The translations under genes and the position numbers were made by a program. From a virus, in the IMG/VR virus record IMGVR_UViG_3300010354_000159, positions 1 to 44,730 of that record: a stretch of 44,730 nucleotides of DNA, one strand, 5' to 3'. Positions 28,787 to 39,007 of this stretch are shown here, one piece after another; the stretch's first letter is position 1; each line of letters starts with the position of its first letter. Under the pieces are notes generated by a model. The model saw only the letters and a program-made list of their open reading frames with translations. It searched no databases and was not told where the DNA came from.

Positions 28787-31700
28787 ATGTCACAGGAAAC
28801 AAATCTAAATGTATCTCCATATTTTGATGATTTTGATGCAAACAATGACTATTATAAGGTTCTATTCAAGCCTGGATATCCTATTCAATCTAGAGAATTA
28901 ACAACTCTACAGTCAATTCTACAGAATCAAATTGAGAAATTTGGACAGGCTTTCTTTAAAGAAGGTGCAAAGGTAATCCCAGGTAATACTGGATACAATG
29001 CACTATATTACTGCGTTCAATTAAATAGCACATATCTTGGTGTTCCTGTTGAAGCATATGTTGACCAGATAGTTGGAACAAAAATCACTGGTCAAACTTC
29101 TGGCGTTACTGCCGTTGTAGAAAAAGTTCTTCTTTCAAGAGATTCTGAAAGAGGAAATACTACACTATACATAAACTACATTGGTTCAAGCACTCAGAAT
29201 AATTCATCTCAACAATTCCTTGATGGTGAAACACTAATAACAACTGCCACAATTTCTTCAGGTCTTCTTGGCAATACAACTATTGCTGCTGGACAACCAT
29301 TTGCAAACACTATTGCCAATGGTGCTTGTGCTACTGGATCTAGTTTTTCAATTTCAAATGGCGTATATTTCATCAGAGGTCAGTTTATAGCAGTAAATGA
29401 TGAAATTATTATTCTTGATCAATATGGCAACAAACCAAACTATAGAGTTGGTCTGTACGTAAACGAAGAAATTGTTAACTCAGATATTGATGAAACTCTA
29501 AATGATAATTCTCAGGGATTTAATAATTATGCAGCACCAGGAGCAGATAGATTAAAGATTAGTGTTTCTTTATATAAGAAGAGTCTAACAGATTTTAATG
29601 ATAATGGATTTGTTGAATTAGCAACTATCAAAGAGGGAGTTGTTAGATCACAGCAAAAATCTGCTGGTGGCGCAGCTGGTGGTGTTGCATATCAAGATTG
29701 GACAGACATCTTAGCAAGAAGAACTTACGCAGAATCTGGCGATTACTATGTAAATCCTTTTGATATTTCGCTCAAAGAGTCTTTAAATGATAATCAAGGA
29801 AATCGTGGCATATTTAATGAGGGTCAATTTACTTATGGTGGATCCACACCAACCGATGACTTAGCAATATATCAAGTTTCTCCAGGTAGAGCTTTTATTA
29901 GAGGTTATGATATTGAAACAATATCACCAACTTTCTTAGATGTTGCAAAACCTAGAACAACTGCAACCTTAGAAAATCAGGCAATCAATTATAATACTGG
30001 TCCAACATTTAAATTAAATAGAGTATTTGGATCTCCTACTGTTGGAATTGGAAATACATACGTCTTGAGTCTCAGAGATTCAAGAGCAGGAACCTCACAG
30101 ACTACAGCACCTGGAAAGGAAATTGGTGTTGCAAGAGTATATGACTTTAAACTTGAGTCTGGATCTTATAGTAATTCAAATTCAAACATTAATGAATGGA
30201 ACATTGCACTTTATGATGTGCAAACAGTTACAGAAATTACTCTAAATGAACCCATTACATTAAATGTTCCTGCAATTATTAAAGGAAATAGCAGCGGAGC
30301 AACAGCATTCCTCAAATCTTCAGTTTCAAGTTCAAATCTAATATCAGTTTATGAGAAAAAAGGAGACTTTATTCTCAATGAGTCATTTACTGTCAATGGA
30401 ATTTCTAACGGCAGAGTAGCAACAGCAATTACTTCATACGGATTATCTGATGTAAAATCGGTATTTGGTCAAGTTGGCACTGCAGCAACATTCTCAGCAG
30501 ACACTGTTCAGTCAAGTTCCTTCATTGTTGGTATTGCATCAATCAGCCCAGTTTCTGGTGGTATTAGCACAGTAAAGAGTACCAATTTAACTTTCCCAAC
30601 AAATATTAAAGTTGGCAATATTGTAAGATATAGTGATGTAACAAGTGTTGATCCAATTTATGCATCTGTTGCTGGAGTTGGGACAAATTTCATCACTGTT
30701 TCTGGTATTACGACTGTTACTGGAATATGCAATAACAGACTGCCATCTTCTTTCTTGTCGGTGGTAGATTTTACTGTTCTCAATACTTCTCTTGAGGCGT
30801 CTACAGATAACACATTATATACAAGACTTCCAAAAAATAATGTATCTAATGTAGATCTAACAGATGCATCCATTACGATTAGAAAATCATACACTGTAAA
30901 TATTTCATCAAATAGATTATCTACAGCAATTGACGCAGGCGCAAATCAAACATTCCTACCATTTGATGCAGAAAGATATTCTCTAATTAGATCGGATGGG
31001 ACCACAGAGGTATTAACTTCAGATAAGTTCTCATTCACAAATGCTTCAAGCACCCTACAAATCTATAATCTGGGATCTAATGATTCTGGTGCAACTCTAC
31101 TCACAACTATTAAAAAAATTAAGCCAAAAGCAAAAGTAAAGAGAAAGAATAGAGTAAATTCTATCGTAATAGACAAGTCAAAATATGAAGGATCTGGAAT
31201 AGGAGCAACTACATTTGATGATGGATTGGTATATGGTAATTATCCATATGGAACAAGAGTTCAAGATGAAGAAGTCTCTCTCAATGTTTCAGATATAATT
31301 GAAGTTTATGGAATTTTTGAGGCAATTGATTCATCCACAACCCCATCTGCCCCAACAATGGTCATTGCTGCTTCTGGAGGGGCAGTAACTCAGACAACAG
31401 ATTTAATAATTGGAGAAAAGTTTGTTGGACAATCCAGTGGTGCTACCGCTATTGTTGCAGAAAGGATAGAAAACTCTAAGATTTCTTTCCTATATAAGAA
31501 CGGAAATCTGTTTAGAGAAGGTGAAACTATTATCTTTGAGGAATCTAAGGCTCAGGCAACAATTACAACCTTAGATACTCCAAGTTATGATGTTTCATTA
31601 AACTTTAGCTTTACTAATGGACAAGAATCAACTTTCTACGATTACGGGGTCATCAAGAGAAAAGTATCTTCTCAAGAACCAGTAAGAAAAATTAAAGTAT

Positions 31701-34700
31701 ACTTCTCAAATGGGTTCTATGAGTCAACTGATGATGGTGACATTACAACAGTAAATTCATATTCTCAGTTCTCATACGGAAGAGATATTCAGACAGTAAA
31801 TGGAGTGAGAAATTCGGATATCTTAGATATCCGCCCCAAAACATCAGATTACACAGTATCTGAGGGATCAAGATCTCCTTTAGAATTTTATGGAAGAACA
31901 TTCAACTCTTCTGGAAATTCTGCTGCAAATATACTCGCATCCGATGAGTCAATTATTACAACATTCTCGTATTATCTTGGAAGAATAGATAGAATCTATC
32001 TCTCAAAAGATGGATCTTTCCAAGTAAAATATGGAACTCCTTCTGATAGACCAGAAAAACCAGTATCGGTTGATGATTCACTTGAGATTGCGACTATTAC
32101 TCTTCCACCATATCTCTACAATGTTTCTCAGGCTTCTATTCAGTTCCTGAACCATAAGAGATATAGAATGGCAGATATCAAGAATCTTGAGGATAGAATC
32201 AAGAGTCTTGAATACTATACAACATTGTCCCTCCTTGAGACAAATACATCAAACCTATTCATTCCTGATGGAGAAGGTCTCAATAGATTTAAGTCTGGAT
32301 TCTTTGTTGATAATTTTACTTCACTTCTTGCACAGGAAGAATCTGTAGAGTATAAAAATAGTATTGATATTGAAAATAAGGAGCTAAGACCACAACACTA
32401 TACAACTTCCATTGACTTAATCACTGGACCAGTTGAAGGAGTTGATCCAACAGCTGATTTGGCATTTGAAGATATTGAAGGAATTAATGTAAGAAAAACT
32501 GGCGATGTTATTACATTAGACTACTCAGAAGTTGAGTGGTTGAAGCAATCTTTTGCTACCAGAGCAGAAAGTGTAACTCCATTCTTAATTAGTTTCTGGC
32601 AGGGAACTCTTGAGTTAACTCCATCTACAGATACTTGGGTAGATACTGTCAGACTTGAAGCAAAAATTATCCAAACAGAGGGTAATTATGCAGAGACTCT
32701 ATCAAATGCAGTCAAGACTCTTAATGTAGATCCACAAACTGGATTTGCCCCTGTTGTTTGGAATGCTTGGCAAACAAACTGGACTGGTCAAGAGATTGTT
32801 AGAGGGACAAGAGAAAGAACTGTCGTTAGTGGTGGAGAATGGAGAGGTGGTGGTGGATGGATCGCCCAGGTGGACACTCAGACAACGACTGTTTTTAGGG
32901 ATGATTTATTAGAAATCAGAGATACTGGAGTACAAACTAGAACAGGTAATAGAACGATTATTACAGAACAATTTGATCAAACATCTGTTGGTGATAGGGT
33001 CGTTAACAGATCAATTGTTCCATACATGAGATCAAGGAATATTCAATTTATTACAAAAAAAGTAAAACCATTAACAAGATTATATGCATTCTTTGATGGT
33101 GTTAATGTCAGCAAGTATTGTGTTCCAAAACTATTAGAAATCAGTATGGTTTCTGGTGTATTTGAAGTTGGAGAAACTGTTGTGGGAACAGTTTCCAATA
33201 TTGGTTTGGGTGATAATATTAGAGCAGATATTCCTGGCATTACATTTAGAGTTGCACAATCAAATCATAGAGAGGGTCCATATAATGCAGCGTCTTTGAC
33301 ATTCCCACAAAATCCATACACTGGACAAACTTTACAGGGGACTTATTCATCAACATCCAATATTCTTAACATAGATACATTCTCTTTGGCAAATCAACCA
33401 CAGGGAAGCTTTAGTGGATGGGTAGAGTCTGGAATGAAACTTGTCGGAAGAACAAGTGGTGCTCAAGCAGTTATTACAAATGTAAGACTTGTTTCTGATA
33501 TTGGTGCAAATCTTTATGGAAATCTGTTCATTCCAAATCCAAACAACAACGCCCATCCCAAATTTGAAGTTGGAACAAAGACTCTAACATTTGTCAATAA
33601 TGATCAAAATGATCAAAATAATGCAACAACTATTGCTGAAGAAGGATTTACATCTTCTGGAACTTTAGAAACAGTTCAAGAAAATATCATTTCTGTAAGA
33701 AATGCAAGAATTCAAAACAAACAAGAATTTGAAGATAGAGCTGTTTCAAGAACAACTGGAACTCAAGTTGTAGGAAGTACTGTTCTTTCACAGTCAAGAA
33801 GAGATGTTGTTGTTGGATGGTATGACCCTCTTGCACAATCATTCTTAGTTGACAACTCAACTGGCATTTTCCTGACAAGATGTGATGTTTTCTTCAGAAC
33901 AAAAGATGATATGGATATTCCTGTCACTTTCCAGTTGAGAACTATGGAAAATGGTTTCCCAACTCAAAAAATTCTACCATTCTCTGAAATAACATTAGAT
34001 CCAGAACAGGTTACAACATCTGCAGACGGATCAGTATCTACATCATTTAATTTTTCTGCACCAGTTTATCTTGAAGGCGGTAAGGAATATGCAATTTGTT
34101 TAGCATCTAATTCCACAAAATATAGTGTATATGTATCAAGAATTGGTGAAAATGATCTTCTGACTCAGACTTATATTTCAAACCAACCATATCTTGGATC
34201 ACTATTCAAATCTCAGAATGCTTCAACTTGGGAAGCAAGTCAATGGGAAGATCTCAAATTTACATTATATAGAGCAGAATTTGCAACTTCTGGAACTGTA
34301 GAGTTCTATAACCCACAATTAACTGAAGGAAATAGTCAGATTGCAAATCTACTTTCAAATCCACTCAACTTAAGTTCCAGAAAGATTAGAGTATCTACTT
34401 CCATTGGAGTGACCGATTCTCAACTGAAGATTGGTAACACAATTTCACAACTTGGAACAAATGGAACTGGAAATTATGTTGGAAGTGCTGGAAGTGCCAC
34501 TGCAACTTTAAATATCATTAATGCTGGAATTGGATACACTCCCGCAAGTGGAGTTCTTCAGTTCAATAACGTAAACTTAACTTCAATTACTGGAAACGGT
34601 AGCGGAGCAACTGCTAATATAACAATTAGCAATGGAGTTGCTGTTGCCGCAACTATCTCTGGTGGTGGTAGTGGGTATATTGCTGGCGATGTTCTTGGTA

Positions 34701-36259
34701 TTACCTCAATAGGAAACTTGAATGTTGGCGCTAATGCAAGATTCTCTCTTGTTTCTATTGCGGGAACAAATCAGATTATCTTGGATAATGTCCAAGGTGA
34801 CTTTGAAGTTGGTGTAGGTAAGACACTACAATATACGAATATTTCTGGCATTTCAACGGGAATCAATGGTTTTTCTGGCAATGTTCTTGCCAATTCAATT
34901 GCTGTCGTCACAGATGGCACACATATTAAAGTGAATCACAGAAATCATGGAATGTATTCTGACCTAAATCTTGTTAATATCTCTGGCGTAAAACCAGATA
35001 CAAGACCCACCAAACTTGTTCTTCCAATTTCGTATGATTCCACTTCTGGCATAACAGTTGACGACATTGCAGGATTCAGCACTTTTGAAAAAGTTGGAGT
35101 TGGATCAACAAATCCAGGATACGCACTTGTTGGTGATGAAGTTATTTCTTATACGTCAGTATCTGGTTCCATCATTGGCGGAACAATCGTCAGAGGCATT
35201 AATGGAGTAAATGAAGACCATCCTGCAGGAACACCTGTTTATAAGTATGAATTGGGATCAATTTCTCTTAGAAGAATAAACATTACCCACAATTTACAAG
35301 ATGTAACTGTCTCAGATCCATTATTATTTGATTCTTATAATATTAAACTTGACATGTCCTCAAATGGTATTGATAGGTCATCATCTACAGGATTCCCAAC
35401 GCTATATGTTGATCAAACAAAATCTACTGGTGGATCTCAAGTTTATGCTTCTCAGAACATTCCCTTTGAAATTATCACCCCTCTTGTTCAAAATCTAACT
35501 GTTAAGGGCACATCCGTAAGTGGAGAGATTAGAACAATTACTGGAAAGAGTATTAATGGTAATGAGATACCATTTATTGACAATGGGTATCAGGCAATCT
35601 CACTGAATCAATCAAATTACTTGGATAGCACAAGACTAATCTGCTCATATGTAAATGAGCAAGATAAACTTAATAATTTTGTTGGAAATAAATCTTTCAA
35701 CATGAGACTCTTACTTGATACGACTGATACAATGCTCAGTCCTGTTATTGATACTCAGAGAGTTAGTGCAATTTATACTTCAAACAGGGTCAACAATGTC
35801 ATCTCTGATATTGCTACCGATAGAAGAGTGAACACTATTTCGGAAGATCCAACCTCATTCCAATATCTATCAAAAGAAATTTCTCTGGAAAATTCTTCAA
35901 CATCTATTAAGGTTATTCTATCCGCACATGTGAATAACTATTCTGACATTCGCGTTCTATATGCAATTGGAGATAAGCAAAACTTTACTCCAATATATGT
36001 CCCATTCCCAGGATATGCAAATCTTGACTATAGAGGAAGGGTAATTAATGCTAAGGATAATAATGGATCTTCCGATACTTTCGTTTCACCAACACAATCT
36101 TTAGGATTCCTATCCAAAGATATTGAGTATAAAGATTATACATTTACTGTGGATAACCTACCATCATTTAGAAACTTTAGAATTAAGATTATCGGAACAT
36201 CATCAAATCAAGCTTATGTTCCAAGATTTAGAGATCTTAGAGTTATTGCGCTTGCATGA
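28787..36259 (+). CDS. Large virion protein with DUF4815-like parts (2490 aa)
   Basis: MSQETNLNVSPYFDDFDANNDYYKVLFKPGYPIQSRELTTLQSILQNQIEKFGQAFFKEG is a head I know from phage DUF4815-type tail proteins (name from memory). Other parts: SFATRAESVTPFLISFWQGTLELTPSTDTW (about 1255-1290), SRNIQFITKKVKPLTRLYAFFDGVNVSKY, and a later DPLAQSFLVDNSTGIFLTRCDVFFRTKD (about 1683), typical of this family. Repeats shared with neighbours occur: SGATA-type units (about 105, 500, 880, 1550), a GxGY unit (about 1920) and ID.E...RG..G...H units (about 2105). It stands where T4 has genes 9-12, so it is likely an outer baseplate or tail-fibre-attachment protein. Start ATG 28787. Confidence 0.85.
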   Translation: MSQETNLNVSPYFDDFDANNDYYKVLFKPGYPIQSRELTTLQSILQNQIEKFGQAFFKEGAKVIPGNTGYNALYYCVQLNSTYLGVPVEAYVDQIVGTKITGQTSGVTAVVEKVLLSRDSERGNTTLYINYIGSSTQNNSSQQFLDGETLITTATISSGLLGNTTIAAGQPFANTIANGACATGSSFSISNGVYFIRGQFIAVNDEIIILDQYGNKPNYRVGLYVNEEIVNSDIDETLNDNSQGFNNYAAPGADRLKISVSLYKKSLTDFNDNGFVELATIKEGVVRSQQKSAGGAAGGVAYQDWTDILARRTYAESGDYYVNPFDISLKESLNDNQGNRGIFNEGQFTYGGSTPTDDLAIYQVSPGRAFIRGYDIETISPTFLDVAKPRTTATLENQAINYNTGPTFKLNRVFGSPTVGIGNTYVLSLRDSRAGTSQTTAPGKEIGVARVYDFKLESGSYSNSNSNINEWNIALYDVQTVTEITLNEPITLNVPAIIKGNSSGATAFLKSSVSSSNLISVYEKKGDFILNESFTVNGISNGRVATAITSYGLSDVKSVFGQVGTAATFSADTVQSSSFIVGIASISPVSGGISTVKSTNLTFPTNIKVGNIVRYSDVTSVDPIYASVAGVGTNFITVSGITTVTGICNNRLPSSFLSVVDFTVLNTSLEASTDNTLYTRLPKNNVSNVDLTDASITIRKSYTVNISSNRLSTAIDAGANQTFLPFDAERYSLIRSDGTTEVLTSDKFSFTNASSTLQIYNLGSNDSGATLLTTIKKIKPKAKVKRKNRVNSIVIDKSKYEGSGIGATTFDDGLVYGNYPYGTRVQDEEVSLNVSDIIEVYGIFEAIDSSTTPSAPTMVIAASGGAVTQTTDLIIGEKFVGQSSGATAIVAERIENSKISFLYKNGNLFREGETIIFEESKAQATITTLDTPSYDVSLNFSFTNGQESTFYDYGVIKRKVSSQEPVRKIKVYFSNGFYESTDDGDITTVNSYSQFSYGRDIQTVNGVRNSDILDIRPKTSDYTVSEGSRSPLEFYGRTFNSSGNSAANILASDESIITTFSYYLGRIDRIYLSKDGSFQVKYGTPSDRPEKPVSVDDSLEIATITLPPYLYNVSQASIQFLNHKRYRMADIKNLEDRIKSLEYYTTLSLLETNTSNLFIPDGEGLNRFKSGFFVDNFTSLLAQEESVEYKNSIDIENKELRPQHYTTSIDLITGPVEGVDPTADLAFEDIEGINVRKTGDVITLDYSEVEWLKQSFATRAESVTPFLISFWQGTLELTPSTDTWVDTVRLEAKIIQTEGNYAETLSNAVKTLNVDPQTGFAPVVWNAWQTNWTGQEIVRGTRERTVVSGGEWRGGGGWIAQVDTQTTTVFRDDLLEIRDTGVQTRTGNRTIITEQFDQTSVGDRVVNRSIVPYMRSRNIQFITKKVKPLTRLYAFFDGVNVSKYCVPKLLEISMVSGVFEVGETVVGTVSNIGLGDNIRADIPGITFRVAQSNHREGPYNAASLTFPQNPYTGQTLQGTYSSTSNILNIDTFSLANQPQGSFSGWVESGMKLVGRTSGAQAVITNVRLVSDIGANLYGNLFIPNPNNNAHPKFEVGTKTLTFVNNDQNDQNNATTIAEEGFTSSGTLETVQENIISVRNARIQNKQEFEDRAVSRTTGTQVVGSTVLSQSRRDVVVGWYDPLAQSFLVDNSTGIFLTRCDVFFRTKDDMDIPVTFQLRTMENGFPTQKILPFSEITLDPEQVTTSADGSVSTSFNFSAPVYLEGGKEYAICLASNSTKYSVYVSRIGENDLLTQTYISNQPYLGSLFKSQNASTWEASQWEDLKFTLYRAEFATSGTVEFYNPQLTEGNSQIANLLSNPLNLSSRKIRVSTSIGVTDSQLKIGNTISQLGTNGTGNYVGSAGSATATLNIINAGIGYTPASGVLQFNNVNLTSITGNGSGATANITISNGVAVAATISGGGSGYIAGDVLGITSIGNLNVGANARFSLVSIAGTNQIILDNVQGDFEVGVGKTLQYTNISGISTGINGFSGNVLANSIAVVTDGTHIKVNHRNHGMYSDLNLVNISGVKPDTRPTKLVLPISYDSTSGITVDDIAGFSTFEKVGVGSTNPGYALVGDEVISYTSVSGSIIGGTIVRGINGVNEDHPAGTPVYKYELGSISLRRINITHNLQDVTVSDPLLFDSYNIKLDMSSNGIDRSSSTGFPTLYVDQTKSTGGSQVYASQNIPFEIITPLVQNLTVKGTSVSGEIRTITGKSINGNEIPFIDNGYQAISLNQSNYLDSTRLICSYVNEQDKLNNFVGNKSFNMRLLLDTTDTMLSPVIDTQRVSAIYTSNRVNNVISDIATDRRVNTISEDPTSFQYLSKEISLENSSTSIKVILSAHVNNYSDIRVLYAIGDKQNFTPIYVPFPGYANLDYRGRVINAKDNNGSSDTFVSPTQSLGFLSKDIEYKDYTFTVDNLPSFRNFRIKIIGTSSNQAYVPRFRDLRVIALA

Positions 36260-36260
36260 T

Positions 36261-36488
36261 ATGAATTACATTAAAGTTGAAGGACATAGCAACCTTGTAA
36301 GGGATCCAAGAACAAATACTATCGTTAACATGGATTCATTTGAACATCAGGAATATATTTCAAGACGTGATACTAAGGATGAAGAGAATAAAAAGATACA
36401 GAATCTTGAGTCTGATGTTGCTAACATGAAGAGTGATCTGGATGAGATCAAAAACTTACTTAGGAGTTTAGTAAATGGATCCAAATAG
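36261..36488 (+). CDS. Small coiled-coil protein (75 aa)
   Basis: Begins one base after the previous stop. MNYIKVEGHSNLVRDPRTNTIVNMDSFEHQEYISRRDTKDEE..., then a C-terminal coiled coil (NKKIQNLESDVANMKSDLDEIKNLLRSLV) with heptad leucines, isoleucines and valines. Small proteins with this arrangement sit in front of gene 13 in T4-like cyanophages; function unknown, possibly a neck or baseplate accessory. An upstream start at 36123 would lie deep in the preceding gene and is not favoured. Its 3' end overlaps the next gene. Confidence 0.75.
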   Translation: MNYIKVEGHSNLVRDPRTNTIVNMDSFEHQEYISRRDTKDEENKKIQNLESDVANMKSDLDEIKNLLRSLVNGSK

Positions 36489-36654
36489 CATAGAATTAGA
36501 AAATCTGACAAAATCTTTTGAATATTTTAAACTGTGCTCCGAAATTGATAAGATTGACGATATTGATCAATTGAAAAATCTTGCGAAGTGCTCCTTTAAA
36601 TTATATCTCAAACAACAAGAGGTAGTTATTAATCTTTCGGCACCAAATCAATAA
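36475..36654 (+). CDS. Small helical protein (59 aa)
   Basis: ATG 36475 lies inside the end of the coiled-coil gene. The product (MDPNSIELENLTKSFEYFKLCSEIDKIDDIDQLKN...) is acidic and helical, with KLYLKQQEVV near the end. Translational overlap and the late promoter box at its stop support it. The pattern LTK.FEY.K....ID..DD...LKN is familiar from other T4-like phages without a function. Confidence 0.7.
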   Translation: MDPNSIELENLTKSFEYFKLCSEIDKIDDIDQLKNLAKCSFKLYLKQQEVVINLSAPNQ

Positions 36655-36657
36655 ATA
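36651..36657 (+). promoter_or_regulatory. T4-type late promoter box before gp13
   Basis: ATAAATA including the stop codon (TAA 36652-36654) of the upstream gene, 19 bases before ATG 36677. Confidence 0.6.
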
Positions 36658-36676
36658 TTTTAAATGGTAAGGTATA

Positions 36677-37519
36677 ATGGCTCAACCATCTACAAGGCAA
36701 GAATTAATTGATTACTGCAAACGAAAACTGGGAGCTCCAGTTTTAGAAATCAACGTAGCTGATGAGCAGATTGATGACTTAGTAGATGATGCCGTGCAAT
36801 TCTTCCAAGAAAGACATTTTGACGGAGTATATCAAACTTTCTTCAAATACAAACTAACCCAGAATGATATTGACAGGGGAAGGGGCACTATTGAAAATCC
36901 AGTAGGACTGGCAAGTACAAGTGCAACAGCAAATATTGTTGGAACTGCAACTACATTTACATATTATGAAACTAGTAATTACCTACAAATTCCACCTGGA
37001 GTGATTGGCGTAACTAAAATATTTCACTATGATGGATCAAACACTATTACACATAATATGTTTAGTGTCAAGTATCAGTTATTCTTGAATGATATTTACT
37101 ACTGGGGAACGACTGAACTCCTAAGTTATGCAATGGTTAAGACATATCTTGAGGATCTGAATTTTCTTTTAACGACTCAAAAGCAAATTCGTTTCAATAA
37201 AAGGCAGGATAGATTATATCTAGATATTGACTGGTCTTCAGTAAATGCTGGAGATTATGTAATTATTGATTGTTTTGCAGTTCTAAATCCAAATGACTAC
37301 GGAAGAGTGTGGAACGACTCATTCCTCAAACCATATCTAACATCTCTCATTAAGCGTCAATGGGGACAGAATTTAATTAAGTTCCAGGGAGTAAAACTAC
37401 CTGGTGGTGTAGAACTTAATGGTAGACAAATATATGATGATGCCCAAAGGGAAATTGATATCCTGATGGAAAAAATGTCTAATAATTATGAACTTCCACC
37501 ATTAGACATGATAGGATAA
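36677..37519 (+). CDS. 13: Neck protein gp13
   Basis: 280 residues (T4 gp13: 309). MAQPSTRQELIDYCKRKLGAPVLEINVADEQIDDLVDDAVQFFQERHFDGVYQTFFKYKLTQ is the family-typical start; also GVIGVTKIFHYDG and DWSSVNAGDYVIIDCFAVLNPNDYGRVWNDSFLKPYLTSLIKRQWGQNLIKF near the end. In T4, gp13 and gp14 form the head completion/neck complex that closes filled heads and accepts the tail. Start ATG 36677 follows a GGTAAGG ribosome-binding-like sequence. Gp14 follows two bases later. Confidence 0.93.
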   Translation: MAQPSTRQELIDYCKRKLGAPVLEINVADEQIDDLVDDAVQFFQERHFDGVYQTFFKYKLTQNDIDRGRGTIENPVGLASTSATANIVGTATTFTYYETSNYLQIPPGVIGVTKIFHYDGSNTITHNMFSVKYQLFLNDIYYWGTTELLSYAMVKTYLEDLNFLLTTQKQIRFNKRQDRLYLDIDWSSVNAGDYVIIDCFAVLNPNDYGRVWNDSFLKPYLTSLIKRQWGQNLIKFQGVKLPGGVELNGRQIYDDAQREIDILMEKMSNNYELPPLDMIG

Positions 37520-37521
37520 AA

Positions 37522-38964
37522 ATGGCACTCAATCCTTTCTTTCTTCAGGGTTCTAAAGGCGAACAAAATCTTATTCAAGATTTGATTAATGAACAAATTA
37601 GAATGTATGGTGTAGAAGTTCACTATCTACCCAGAAAATTTTTAGTAGAAAAAACAGTTATAAAGGAAGTTATAGATTCTGCATTTGAGGATGCTTATCC
37701 AATAGAAGCATACTTAGAAAATTATGATGGATATGGAGATAATACTACTATTCTATCCAAGTTTGGAATTCAAGCATTAAATGAAGTAACCTTGACAATT
37801 TCAAGGGAAAGATTTGAAACTTATATTACACCCCTTTTGAAGAAAGAGAAAAATGTAAAACTTCGCCATAGACCAAAAGAAGGCGATTTAATTTATTTTC
37901 CTCTTGGTGATAGATTATTTGAAATTAAGTTTGTAGAGCACGAGCAACCATTTTATCAGTTAAATAAGACTTATACTTATACCTTAAAGTGTGAACTCTT
38001 CAGATATGAAGATGAGGATATTGATACTGGAATTTCAGAAATTGATGATGTTCTTGAGGGATCAGCATCTGGTGGATATGGATCAGAGTCTGGAGATAGT
38101 CTCACTGGAGTTCCTATTGGTCAGGTTTACCAACTAACAGTTGTTGGTGCTGCTGTAACTGCAACTGCATCTATCAGTATTGTGAATGGTGGAATTAGAT
38201 TCTTCACTATCAATAATAGGGGTGGTGGATATTCAAATGCACCAAGAGTTGCAATATCGTCAGCACCATCTGGTGGAGTTACTGGCGTTGGTTCTGCAAC
38301 GATGATTAGTGGAATTGTCGTATGTAATGAAAACGTTGATCCTGCTAAAAAGTCAGTTCAGTCTGTAGAAGTAATTAATGCTGGATATGGATACACAGTA
38401 GCACCAAAAGTTGCTTTCTATGGTGATGGTGTTGGTGCTGCTGCAACGTGTACAATCGGAGATGGTGTCCTATCACTTCCAGTAATTGGTAATGGTGGAT
38501 CTGGATATGTTAGCCCACCTACAATTACTTTTGTTGGAGTCTCTACAGTAAATATTTCAGCTGCAGCAACAGCGGTTGTAAGTGCCGCTGGATCAATAAC
38601 TCAAATCAGAATGATTGACTGTGGGGTTGGATATACTGTTGCACCTACTATATTGATTTCTCCCCCAAGTTCAGGTGGATCTGGAGACTATGAATTTAAT
38701 GAAGTTATTGTAGGATCTGCTTCAAGCACAAGAGCAAAAGTAAGAGCATGGAATAGTGTCACAAACATATTAGAAGTTTCAAATGTAACTGGACAATTTA
38801 TTGTAGGCGAAAATCTAATCGGAGAAACATCTGGAGCAAGTCATCCACTGAGAGTGGTTGATATAAATCCAGTTGATGATGGATATGCATCAAATGAATC
38901 AATTGAGGATGAAGCAGACCTAATTATAGATTTCTCAGAAAGAAATCCATTTGGAATGCCATAA
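37522..38964 (+). CDS. 14: Neck protein gp14 with inserted repeat domain
   Basis: 480 residues; T4 gp14 has 256. Residues 1-180 are the gp14 core (MALNPFFLQGSKGEQNLIQDL, ...KEGDLIYFPLGDRLFEIKFVEHEQPFYQLNKTYTYTLKCELFRYEDEDIDTG). Then come four GxGY...P repeat units (about 233, 288, 327, 369: RGGGYSNAPRVAIS, GYGYTVAPKVAFYG, GSGYVSPPTITFVG, GVGYTVAPTILISPP) and an SGASH-type unit, ending in ADLIIDFSERNPFGMP, the usual terminus. The insert has the same repeat family as the giant protein, probably a surface-exposed beta structure. Gp14 joins the neck with gp13. Confidence 0.92.
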   Translation: MALNPFFLQGSKGEQNLIQDLINEQIRMYGVEVHYLPRKFLVEKTVIKEVIDSAFEDAYPIEAYLENYDGYGDNTTILSKFGIQALNEVTLTISRERFETYITPLLKKEKNVKLRHRPKEGDLIYFPLGDRLFEIKFVEHEQPFYQLNKTYTYTLKCELFRYEDEDIDTGISEIDDVLEGSASGGYGSESGDSLTGVPIGQVYQLTVVGAAVTATASISIVNGGIRFFTINNRGGGYSNAPRVAISSAPSGGVTGVGSATMISGIVVCNENVDPAKKSVQSVEVINAGYGYTVAPKVAFYGDGVGAAATCTIGDGVLSLPVIGNGGSGYVSPPTITFVGVSTVNISAAATAVVSAAGSITQIRMIDCGVGYTVAPTILISPPSSGGSGDYEFNEVIVGSASSTRAKVRAWNSVTNILEVSNVTGQFIVGENLIGETSGASHPLRVVDINPVDDGYASNESIEDEADLIIDFSERNPFGMP

Positions 38965-38967
38965 ATA
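38961..38967 (+). promoter_or_regulatory. T4-type late promoter box before gp15
   Basis: ATAAATA with the gp14 stop codon (TAA 38962-38964) inside it; 40 bases before ATG 39008. Between them a small palindrome TTATGAT-CAA-ATCATAA (38975-38991) may form a hairpin. Confidence 0.55.
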
Positions 38968-39007
38968 TAAGTTATTATGATCAAATCATAACAAAGGTTA
39001 AAAAAAA